DNA from: Hyaloscypha bicolor E
Taxonomy: Eukaryota; Ascomycota; Leotiomycetes; Helotiales; Hyaloscyphaceae
NCBI RefSeq assembly: GCF_002865645.1
Contig: NW_020194619.1
Coordinates: 2,516,442-2,580,441, forward strand
Direction of reading: 5' to 3'
DNA: 64,000 nucleotides
Shown here: in pieces, positions 25,858 through 36,067 of the stretch
Numbering within the stretch: the first letter of the stretch is position 1
Layout of the letters: the number at the start of each line of letters is the position of its first letter
Position numbers and translations under genes: made by a program
Notes under the pieces: generated by a model
Databases searched by the model: none
Told to the model about the DNA's origin: nothing
The model's input: the letters and a program-made list of their open reading frames with translations, nothing else

Positions 25858-28800
25858 TTTCTAATATAATTACTAGTTATAATATTAAGCTCTATTTTTC
25901 TTTTTTCTTTTTAGTTTCCTATTTCGTATTACTTAATTTCTTAATTCTAGAAGCTTAATATTCTTAAACTATTATTTTCTTCTATTTCCCGGTATTATTT
26001 AAAAATAGAATAATTATAATAATATAAATATTTTAGTTATTTTCAGAATTAGTAAATCTTTTATTCTATAAACTATTATTTCTATATATAATATTCATTT
26101 TTATTTTTACTAAAAATAGTTAATTAAATAGAATTTTTGAAGCTTTTTTAATTAGAAAAAATATTTTTTTATATTCTATTTTATTTATAATCTTAGCTTT
26201 AAGCTTTACTATTCTTATAAATCCAAATTTAGTTCTAATTATAATAAATATTTAATAATCTATAGTATTATATATTACTTTACTAATATTTCTAAAGATC
26301 TTTTTAGAAAGAATATTAACTTTAGCTCTAGTATTAATTATTTCTTTATATTTAATACTTTTTTAAAGTTCTTAAAATATAAATTAAAGATATAAAGATT
26401 ATATAATATATTTATAAATTAGTAATATTCGAATATTAATACTATTACTTTTAAATTAAATAATTCTATTAGTATTAGATATCTAAACTAGTATTTCTAA
26501 TTTCTTAAATATTTTATTTATTATATAAATTATAATTACTAGCTTTATAAATCTTCTAGTATATCTAACTATATTTAATATAATAGTATTTCCTATTTAT
26601 AAAATAGTAAAATAAAGAGTATTATTCTTAATTTATTAGTTCTAAAATATAATAGCTAGATCTAGTATTTTTAAGATATTAATAAGTATTTTTATTTCTT
26701 TCTAAGTCTTTAGAAATAAAATAGTTACTTTCTTTAGTAATTTTATTAGAATATTATTAATTTTAGAAGTTTTATATTTATTATAATTAAGAATATACTA
26801 GATTTCTAATTTATTCTATTTATTTCCGGAAATATTAATATTTATATTTTTAGCTAGGCTATTTTCTTATCTATTACTTTTCGAAATAGTATTCTTCTAG
26901 CCTTTTATATAAAATAGCTTTTCTTCTATTTTAGCTTATTTTCAGAAAATCTCTTTAGTTATTTTTCTTTCTTTTTTCTTTCTTTTTAATAAGAAATCCG
27001 TTATAATATTAATAGAAATACTATTTATAGCTGAATCTTAATATTATTTATTAATTTCAGAACCTGAAGTATTAGTAATTCTAATATAATTTCCTTTAAA
27101 ATAAAGCAGCTATTTAGATTTCCTAAATATAACTTACTTGTTTTTATATATAAATTCCGGTTAGCTAGTTTCCTTTTCTTTTTCTTGTCTAATAAACTAG
27201 ATATTTCCTATTTAATCTCTAGATATTTTAAGTCAAGTATTTAAGTTATAATCGAATTTTCCTTTTTAGACTTAGGAAATAATTTAGTTAAATTACTAGT
27301 ATTTATTAGTAAAGAAAAAGGAAATACTTTTTTATTTAGGCTTAAATAGCTATTTATATTATCTTTTATTAAATTAATAAGTATATTTATAATTTATAAG
27401 CTTTTTTATTAGTAAGTAATAGAATTAAGAAATATAAATATATTCTAAATTAATATTATTATTCTTATTTCTATTATAATACTTATAGTAAATTTATTCT
27501 TTTGGTTTTAGGTCTATATTATAGGCTATATTAACTTAAATAATATTTTCTAATTATATTTGAGATTAACTTTTTCTAGAATATAGTTATTTAAATTCTT
27601 TATCTATTCTAGTTTAATTATTATAATTATTATAGTATTTCTTATAATTTTTATTATAACTTCTAATATATTTTTCCGAAAGACCCGAATTATATTTATT
27701 AAGCTATTAATACTATTATACTTATTATAATTAACTAAATTATATAAATAGTCTATAAATATTTTTCTGAATTATAATAGTAGCTATATTAAATTATAGT
27801 AATAATAAATAGTTTTTCTAGACTCTTTATTAGCTAGTTAATATTATCTCTTTTAGGTTTACTACTTTTAATAGGTTTCATATAATTAGCTATAGGTTAG
27901 ATTTTCTTTTTATTTATATTTATAATAGTTTTAAGAAATATAATAGAAAAAATTAATAAAAAGTAATTATTTTCTAGTTTAAAAACTATATTATAAACTA
28001 TTATATCTAAATATTCTTATCTAAGTCTAAATATATCTGAATTATTAATAATATTAAAATAGTATTTCCTTTCTTTATATTAATAAAATATTATTACTTT
28101 TTTATATATTTTATTATATTTATAAATAGAAATATTTATAGGTATAAAGTCTATATTCTTAAGAATATAATCTTTTACTAGAATAAATAATTCTCTTATA
28201 AATTCTCAATACTAAATAATTTCATTTATTTATTTGTTTTTTAATAATTCTTTTAATATTCTATTAAATATATTAATATAAAACTTAAAAGAAATTCCTT
28301 TATTTTGAGCTTATATAATAATCTAATTAAGAAAGCTATAGTTAATTTTAAATATTTTCTAGTTATATTTTCGGAATTTCTTTAATAAGGCCTTAAAAAA
28401 ATTAGTCTTCTAATAATTTCCTGAATTATTAATATAGTATTTTAGTATAGCTTTAATCTAATTTTTATAAATAGAAGAAATATAATAAATAATTCTTTTT
28501 CTTTTAGTATTATTAGAAATATAATAGTTCTTATATATATTTATATACTATTTCAAGAATATAAAAATATTACTTTCCTAAAACTATAATATTCTAGAAG
28601 CTCTTATAAATAGTAGATTTAAATCCGGTACTAGTATATATTTATTCTTAGCTATATTAATTTTAATAATTTCTTCTATAATTAATTATAAAGTTTCTAT
28701 ACTTGAAACTTTTACTAATAAGATTCCTAAAAAGCTAATTTCTTATTTAAATATATCTTTTAATTTAAGAACCGGAATTTGGGAAAAACTAGTTAATAAT

Positions 28801-29642
28801 AATAAATATAGTTTAAGTTCGAGTTCTAATATTAGTAATAATAAGATAATAGCTTTTCTAGTTTTATTTCTATTATTTATATTTTCTTTTCTATTCTATT
28901 AATTTATTACCTATAGTATTTTTCTTTAATTTTACTAAACTAGATATATTTAATAGTACTATTAAAAGTAATAATAAAAATAACTTTACTAATTTTACTA
29001 ATTTCTCTAACTTTTCTAAATTCTCTTTTTTATTTCTATTTAATATTCTTTTCTTTTTCTAGAAGCTTCTCTCGATTATTTATATAATTTCTTATTTCCG
29101 ATTTCTTTTTAATTTTTATTTCTAATTTCCGTTTATTATTTTATTTAAAATTAAAGATATTTTCTTTTTTAGATATCTTTTCTGGATTTAGAAATAAGCT
29201 TTTTTACTAAAACTAATACTACTTTTATTCTAGTCTTTACTATAACTAAAAATAATATATAAATTAATAATATAACTTTATTTCTAACTAAGATCTAATT
29301 TATATTATTTTAGTATAATATTTCTTATTTTATTTCCTCTATTTGTTTTCCTTTTATAATTAGCCTCTATTTTTATTATTCTTATATATTATACTAATAA
29401 TTATATCTTATAATTAACTTATATTTAAATTACTAAATATATTAAAAATTAATATAAGATATTAAAATTAAAATTTATATATTCTTAATATTTTAGTCTT
29501 AGGCTTAAAGTATTATAATAGCTCTTTTTTTTCCTAACTTACTAAACTAATAATTTGTCTTATAAATATTTCTTAGAATTTTATAAGAGTATTATTTTAA
29601 TTATAAAGTTTTAATTTTTCTTATATTATTTACTATAAAATA
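25858..29642. other. Gypsy remnant, expected gag/protease region, not readable
   Basis: AT-rich RIP-type DNA between the TIR transposon and the 5' LTR of the gypsy element. By position it should contain leader, gag and protease on -. I could not identify a gag or protease motif. No other gene signal was seen. Confidence 0.5.
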
Positions 29643-29953
29643 TATAGGAAAGAAACTATAATAAAATAAAAACCTATATAAAGTATACTAAAATACGAAA
29701 CGTAACTTAATAGTAAAATAATAAAATTAAAAGTATAAATAGTAAAATATAAATAATATGTAGTATATAGTATATAAAAGCTTAATTAATTAAATATTAA
29801 AAAGGAATTATTTTTTAAAATTATAGAAAAACTAGCTTTTTTATATAATTTCTATAAGTTATATATAAAAGGCTATAGTTTTTATTATATAACTAAAATC
29901 TTAAAACTATTAAAATAATATAATTTTTAGTAAATATAGCCTGCTATATTATA
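29643..29953 (-). repeat. 5' LTR of the 881-29953 gypsy element (RIP-mutated)
   Basis: A 311-bp repeat nearly identical to 881-1184 and homologous to the unmutated LTR at 17598-17900. It is followed on + by TTAC, the right copy of the target duplication. It contains the 36-bp palindrome at 29858-29893. Confidence 0.85.
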
Positions 29954-31800
29954 TTACCTAATTTTCTAATTATTACTAATTATAAAACTCTCGAGTATTT
30001 TAGTATTAAAAAGCTTTTAAATAAATAATAAATCTAATAAATAGGTTTCCTATTATAATTCTATTATTAAATTATTTATTAGCCGGATAAAAATAATACT
30101 ATTACTAATATCTTATCTTATAAAAATAAGCTTATACTAACTTAAAAGCAGGTTAAAGAAACTAAAAGAACTAAATAAATTATTTTACTAGATCTAATTC
30201 TCGCTTTTACTAAAATAAAAATATAGCTTTTATTTTTACTAAAATAAAAGAAATAAATAAGCTATTAATTATAATTAAAGTTTTATAAATTAATTAAATA
30301 AACCTGGCCCTAGAAAATAAATATAGAAAAGCCCGAAAAAATATAGATTTATAAAAAATATTAAATAGCTATATATTTTATAATAAAAAACTTATTATAT
30401 TAAACGAATATAATAATTTATAAATTAAGCTTTTATAATAAATTCACGATATAATTATTATTATATATTCTAGTTAAAATAAAATAAAAATTCTAGTTTA
30501 AAAACTTTACTAGTAATTTATTTTCTTTATAAATATTAATTACTTTATAATAAACTATTATAATTATTAAAGATCTTATAAGCTAAGAAATAAAATACTA
30601 GACTTATTATATTTCTTATTAGTTCTTTTAAGAATATAAGATAATTTATTTATAAACTTCTATATTTCTAGCTTTATAAATAAGAAATATAATAATCTAT
30701 TTATTATAGTTAATTAATTATTTAAATAATATATAAGCCTATTAATAACTAAAAATACTATAGTTAGAATTACTACTAGCCTATTTTATTACTATATCTA
30801 GTAATTTCGAAGTTCTTTTCTTATTATTACAAATAATTAAAAACCCTAGTTTATTTCGGACTTTATAAATAAACTATGAAAATTAACTAGAACTAAACTA
30901 AAGCTCTTAATTATAAAATATACCCAAACTAATAAATAAATAGAAATTATTAACTAGATTATTAATACCCGATTTTATTTCTTTATTAATTACTTCTAGA
31001 ATAATTAAATAGATTTATTTCTAATACTTAATACTATAAATACTATCTGCTTATATAAATTAACTAGCTTATTTCCTTTAGTAATTAATTATAAATATAA
31101 ATTTAGGCTAAACTTTAATTAGATACTACTAATAATAGAGTTTAAAATACTAAAAAAGAAACTTAATTAGAAAGAAGTATAATAATAGGCTAAAAGAATT
31201 AATATAACTATTAATTATATCCGAGAATATATAATAATAGTTTAGGAGTATTAAGCTAAATAAGCTAATAAAAAATAGTAAGAATTAGACTTTAGTCTAG
31301 AGAATATAGTTTATATAATTAAAAAAAACATAAAAAACAGACTATTTATCTAATAAATTAGATTATTTCTTTACTAGATTATTTAAAATTAATAAAATAG
31401 TAAACTATTTATACTAATTAACCTTTTCTTATTATATAAAATTTGGCTAATCTTTTATATAAATAGACTTTATAAAGATTCTACTAACTTATTATCTAAT
31501 TAAACTAATAAAGGGCCTAATTCTACTAAAATTAATAATAAACTTAAATAGAAAGTTAAGAAAATCCTCTCTTTTAAAATACTTTATAATAAGCTTTATT
31601 ATAAGATTAAATAAAAGAAATAGAATATAGATAATAAATAATACTTTATATTAAACTTTAAAAACTTAATATTTAAGCTATATGAATTTCATAAATAAAA
31701 CTTTAATAAAATAAGACTTTTTATCTAGCTAAATAAATAAATTTAATATACTAAAGAAAATAAGTTTAATAAAAACTATCTAAATAATAATAAACCTTAA
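29954..31800 (+). pseudogene. Second half of the chromovirus pol relic: RNase H end, integrase, chromodomain
   Basis: Continues the frame broken at 880. The first readable block is NYKTLEYFSIKKLLNK, the gypsy RNase H end (DHKNLEYF..K.LNRRQ). The integrase begins near 30442 with an IHD box and extends to about 31000; the spacing and residues follow the gypsy GHxG...KTxxLV and DRLTK...FxSDFxxxLxxxLxIK blocks, with stops at Gln/Trp positions. A chromodomain-like segment at about 31560-31750 shows YNKLYYKIK, a Trp-rich stretch and LNFKNLIFKLYEFH. One indel separates the RNase H and integrase frames. IN followed by a chromodomain defines a chromovirus. Confidence 0.8.
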
Positions 31801-32289
31801 TTTAATAATAATGCTTTTATAACTAGAGAAAAAGAAAAAAAACCTAGATATTTCTCGGGTTTTATCTAAAATCTAGTATATTTCTTTTATTTTATTATAT
31901 TAGTATTTATTCTCTTTTCTAGAAATCTAGGTAAAATATCTTTCTTTATTATACTAGATTATACTTTACTATCTAGGCAAATTATAAAATAAAAAAAAGT
32001 AAATTCTTAAAACTAAGCTAAAAATAAATACTCGCCTATATTAGTTCGAAATATTATTAAAAATCAAGGAAAATCTTTCTAATTACTTTAACTTTTATAA
32101 TCTTAACTATTTATATTACTACTATTACTTTAATAGAACTATTAATAAAAATAAAATAAATAAGAAATCCCAGTAATATATTATTTATAGCCGGATTAAA
32201 TAAGGCTATTTACTAGATCCTAAATAACTTGAATAATAGTAGTAATATTTTAACTTTAGTAACTATAACTATTATTAATATAATTACTA

Positions 32290-33425
32290 GCTAAATTACC
32301 TTTATAAACGAAAATAGTAATTCTTTTACCCAAAAACAGATTAATATATAAAATACGGCCCGTACTACTTTTAAGAAAGTACTTAAAATTATTATAGAAA
32401 ATATTTTAGTAAAGTATTCTAAGAATAATAAAATAAAGAATTTAGTTATTAGTAATAATAAGTCTAATAGTCTAATAAGCGGAATAGATAGTACTAATAA
32501 AAAATATCTTATTAACCTTACTAAACCAGATACTAAGAAAATTAATAAAAATAAGGCTAGTATATCCAAGAAGTATAAGGTATTAGATAATAACAAGAAT
32601 TCCAATAATAAAAAGACTAATAATAAAGAAAATTCTAGTAATAAAGAAGATTCTAATTATAATAAAAGTAGCTAAACTAGTATTAAAATGCTTATTATAA
32701 CCAAGAAGCATATAATACCAAGTAGTAATTATAATATAAAGTAATAATCTAAAACCAAAAGCTAGTAAATAATTCTAAAGGCTAAAGCAAAAGACTAATA
32801 TTCTATAAATATTAATGAATTAGTATATAATACTATTTAAAAAGTCGGAAACCCCCTTAGAGGTTTCTATAAGACCAGAATTATAAAGCTTAAGATCCGG
32901 AAATATAATAATAAAGTAGCTAAAATAGCTGGCCTTAATATATAAGTTGCCAAAATAAAAAAATAACTTAAGGAGATATATATTAAGCTCGAGAAGGCCC
33001 AGAAGTTAATTAAATAGCTCGGAAGCGGCTTAATCGAGCCAAATATTACTACCCTAACTAAGAAGAAGGGCAAGCAAGCTATTATATTAAAGCCTGCCTT
33101 AATAGATAGACTTAATCTACTACTTCTATTTAAAGACCGCCCGATAATAATAGTCTTAATATCGGCCATGGCCTATACAGCACTTCCAGACCATATTTTT
33201 AATATAAGTATAGGCATAATACAAGTAATAGATAATAAGGACTGGCCGGAATATACTAGGAACTAGGTTATTTTGGCAAAGTTAAGACCACGCTTCGATT
33301 ATAAGTAAGCTATTGGGATTAGACAGAATAGGGTTAATAGCCGCTATTTCCTTTTTTCTTTTCTATATTATAGCTAAATAATTCCCTAAATAAGGGCATT
33401 TAGACTTCTCTTTAGGGAGGAGTAA
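32290..33425 (+). pseudogene. Unidentified relic ORF between the chromodomain and the LTR
   Basis: One frame on + stays readable from about 32290 to the stop at 33423-33425, with stops only at TAA/TAG codons that would be CAA/CAG before RIP. It is Lys/Asn/Ser-rich at first, then has a helical, coiled-coil-like stretch near 32930-33010 (VAKIKK, LKEIYIKLEKAQKLIK), then SAMAYTALPDHIF and DNKDWPEYTRN. Its stop codon abuts the LTR at 33426. The frame differs from the chromodomain frame. I do not recognise the protein. It may be a 3' accessory ORF of the chromovirus or part of another inserted element. Confidence 0.5.
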
Positions 33426-33630
33426 TGTGACGGCTGGCGTAAGGGCATAATCTGCCAAGGACAGGATATCGGAAACAGGCACAAAACGAAGCTAAGCCGG
33501 AATTACTTGGGCGGAATAATACTAAAGGTCGAGGCACCCTCCCTACTTTGTTCTATAGCTTAGTATTTTCCAATACATGAGATTCTTTGAACTTTGAGCC
33601 TTCGACTATTGCATTGATCCCGCCGTCACA
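33426..33630 (+). repeat. Little-mutated LTR, probable 3' LTR
   Basis: A 205-bp segment starting TGTGACGGC and ending GCCGTCACA, a 9-bp terminal inverted repeat with TG...CA ends. A purine-rich tract (TTTAGGGAGGAG, ending at 33422) sits just upstream, as a polypurine tract does before a 3' LTR. The flanks AGTAA and GAAGG do not match, so this is an attached 3' LTR rather than a solo one; its partner would be left of the window. Base composition is near normal. Confidence 0.7.
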
Positions 33631-34134
33631 GAAGGTTTACGAAGACCGTTTACTCTGGTGGTGGCTCTTAGCCAGCTCAAAAGGGACTTTCTCACTGGGT
33701 CTAATACCCTGCTTACCCGCACCTATACTCAAAACATACGCACTAGCAAATTAAACGGGGGGGGGGGGGGGGGGGGATACAGTAATAGAGGCCAACCTCT
33801 CCTCCTTTGCATGGACCAATAAAATTTGGAGCCGAGAATTGCCTGCGGGGGACGCAGGAACTGAAGCAAGTGCAGGGAACAGGGTTGCAAATCGATAAGC
33901 CGCAACCCACGACAACACAGTGAGGAATTACCTGCGAGTAACCCTGACTTGTATTAGACCCTGACTGTCAAATCGGCACTGGAACGCACAACATTGCAGG
34001 GCAGACGGCGCTACGGAGATCGCGGCATAAGGTAACGGGAATAGTTTTACAAGCCATAGCACATTACCTGACCATCTCAAACTCCAATTGCAAATCCATC
34101 TCACATTACACACGGACAGCCCCAAGTTTCCTCC
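33631..34134. other. Intergenic, includes a 20-G homopolymer
   Basis: Normal-composition DNA between the transposon block and the transporter gene. It contains an uninterrupted run of 20 G at 33757-33776. No gene is supported; it should hold the 3' UTR of the transporter on -. Confidence 0.6.
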
Positions 34135-36067
34135 TCATAGACGGCCATTGCCCCCCAAGGAAGTAACAGGGTGATTCGACCCGGAATAGTCAGCATTCTC
34201 GAACTCCCCCTCACCCTGCATAACACCCCCCACGCCCGCCTCCTCCTTCTTCCTGATTCCCAATCCCTTCGCCTCAATATCCATCTTATCCGTACCCACA
34301 GCCCCAATGCCCTTCCTCGTCTCCTCGTCAAACTCAAACTTCGCACTGCCAATCGGCTTCACATGCAAAAGATACATCTGATCGACCTCCTCCAGCGTCT
34401 TCCCACTACTCTCAATCAAGAAAAAGAACACCACGACAAACGCCGCCAAATTGCATCCTGCAAAGACGTATCCATATGCGTATTGGATGTCTCCAGTGAT
34501 GAAAGGAGTGAAGAACGCAAGCATGAAGTTCCAGAACCAGTTAGCTGAAGTAGCGCACGCCATTCCCACGGCGCGGTAACGGTAAGGGAACATCTCGCCA
34601 ATGCAAGCCCAGACCAGCGGGCCCCACGTCGTTGCAAAGCCGACGATGAAGAGGCACGCGAAGACGATCATGACAGTGCCGGCTGTTTTCGCGGTCGAGG
34701 AGCCAATCTCTGCGTCTTTGAATATGAACTGCCCAACGGAAGCGAAGACGATGAAGCACATAAACTGCCACAGGGCCGCGATATACAGTGACTCTCGTCT
34801 CCGGAAGTGCCTTGCCATCCAGACGCCGAAGAAGGTTGCTCCGACGTTCACGCTGCCCAGGATCATGGCTGTGACGTACGAGTTGTCGATGCCAACGCCT
34901 TGGAAGATCGAGGTCCCGTAGTAAAAGAAGTAGTTTGCCCCTGTGAGTTGTTGGAGCATTTGCAGCGCCATGGCGAGCGCTACGCGGTAGAACATGCGGG
35001 GCCCAGTGATGGCTTCGTACCAGGGGTGATTGCCGGCTGTGAGGCGCATTACTTGCTCGATTTCTGCGAATTCGCTGTTGAGCATGGGGTGTGTTTCGGG
35101 GAGACCGTAGAACTTGGACATGGTGGTGCGAGCGCGGGAGGGGTTGTTGTGGTTGAAGTCGTGGCGGGGTGATTCTGGTAGGAAGATGATTCCGACACCG
35201 AGGATGAGGGCCCAGATCCATCCTACGCCCATGGGGATACGGTAGGAGCCTGTGTCGTTGCGAGATTCGGTTCCGTAGTTGATGCAGTCTGCTGTGAAGA
35301 TACCAATGGTGATGAAGAGCTGGTAGCATCTGAAAAATATTAGGTCGGAAACGATAGTGGGATGAGAGAACTTACGCGACAACAGCTCCTCGGACGTTGA
35401 CCGGGGACGTTTCGGACATGTAGAGAGGTACCAGGACGGAGAGAGCACCGACACCAAGACCTGCTGTCCATCTTCCCATAACAATGCCAACCCAGTCTCC
35501 AGTTCCTACTGCAACTTGTGCGACAACACCAATTGAGAAGATCCCACACCACGCTGGGATGCACCATTTTCGACCATATTTGTTTGCCAATGGACCTGCA
35601 ATCAAGCAACCAATCAAGGTTCCAATCGATAGCTACAGAGATTAGCGATATGGCATGCGAAAGAGAATTCCTGAACCCACCAAGCCGACTATCAACCCTG
35701 AGCGGACGTTGGTGAAGTAGTAACCGTACTGGTGTTCATTGGTGACAGGAGTACGTTCACCGAATCTTTCCAAGAACACTCTCATCTCCAAGAATCCAGA
35801 GATCTGTCCAGTGTCGTAACCAAAGATGAACCCTCCCATTGCGGTCAAGATAGTCATGACGACTGTACGAAGTGTGATGCCGACTGAGAATTTCCCTTCG
35901 GGTTGGCCATTACCTTTCTCTGGCTGGTCCAGGCTCCTGTGCTTCTCCGAGGCGACGGGGTCTTGAGGAGCTGCGGGAATGTCCATAGAAGTCGCAGCAG
36001 AGGGGACTGCGGTGCTGGAGGAGCTGCCTGCTCCATGGCGGTTGCCGCCGACTTGGAGTGTCGACAT
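34135..36067 (-). CDS. MFS sugar (hexose-type) transporter
   Basis: Plasma-membrane sugar:proton symporter or facilitator of the HXT-like MFS family, 612 aa. Exons 36067-35681, 35632-35376 and 35329-34135; introns 35633-35680 (GTGGGT...TAG, 48 bp) and 35330-35375 (GTAAGT...CAG, 46 bp) restore the frame exactly. Signatures: GYDTGQISG at residues 83-91 in TM1, KYGRKW after TM2, the GRWTAGLGVGALS block leading to VPLYMSE, PESPRH before the central loop, QQLTGANYFFYYG in TM7, and ESSGKTLEEVD after TM12. A cytosolic N-terminus of about 65 aa is Ser/Pro/Ala-rich. The usual DRFGRR loop is replaced by RHFRRRES. The start is the first ATG with a full N-terminus. The substrate cannot be assigned. Confidence 0.93.

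Larger units (their letters stand above)
881..29953 (-). mobile_element. RIP-degraded Ty3/gypsy LTR retrotransposon carrying nested insertions
   Basis: Bounded by near-identical repeats at 881-1184 and 29643-29953 and flanked by TTAT (877-880) and TTAC (29954-29957), a 4-bp target duplication differing by one C-to-T change. Coding relics read on -: RT around 21640-22120 (FSGYN near 21890, FINNI near 21720 for the expected FIDDI) and an RNase H tail near 20870-20960. The 5' LTR is therefore the one at 29643. Three inserts interrupt it: 2351-8593, 12185-19047 and 22960-25855. Subtracting them leaves about 13 kb, long for a gypsy element, so another unseen insertion is possible. Gag should lie in 25858-29642 but I could not read it; I did not find its integrase. 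Confidence 0.8.

Noticed and set aside
32867..33169. - strand hydrophobic ORFs at 32291-32605 and 32867-33169
   Set aside because: Hydrophobic only because they are the complement of a Lys/Asn-rich + strand relic frame, and the + frame has the RIP-type stop pattern.
34171..35172. + strand ORFs across the transporter gene
   Set aside because: Shadows of the - strand MFS coding exons, with no homology of their own.
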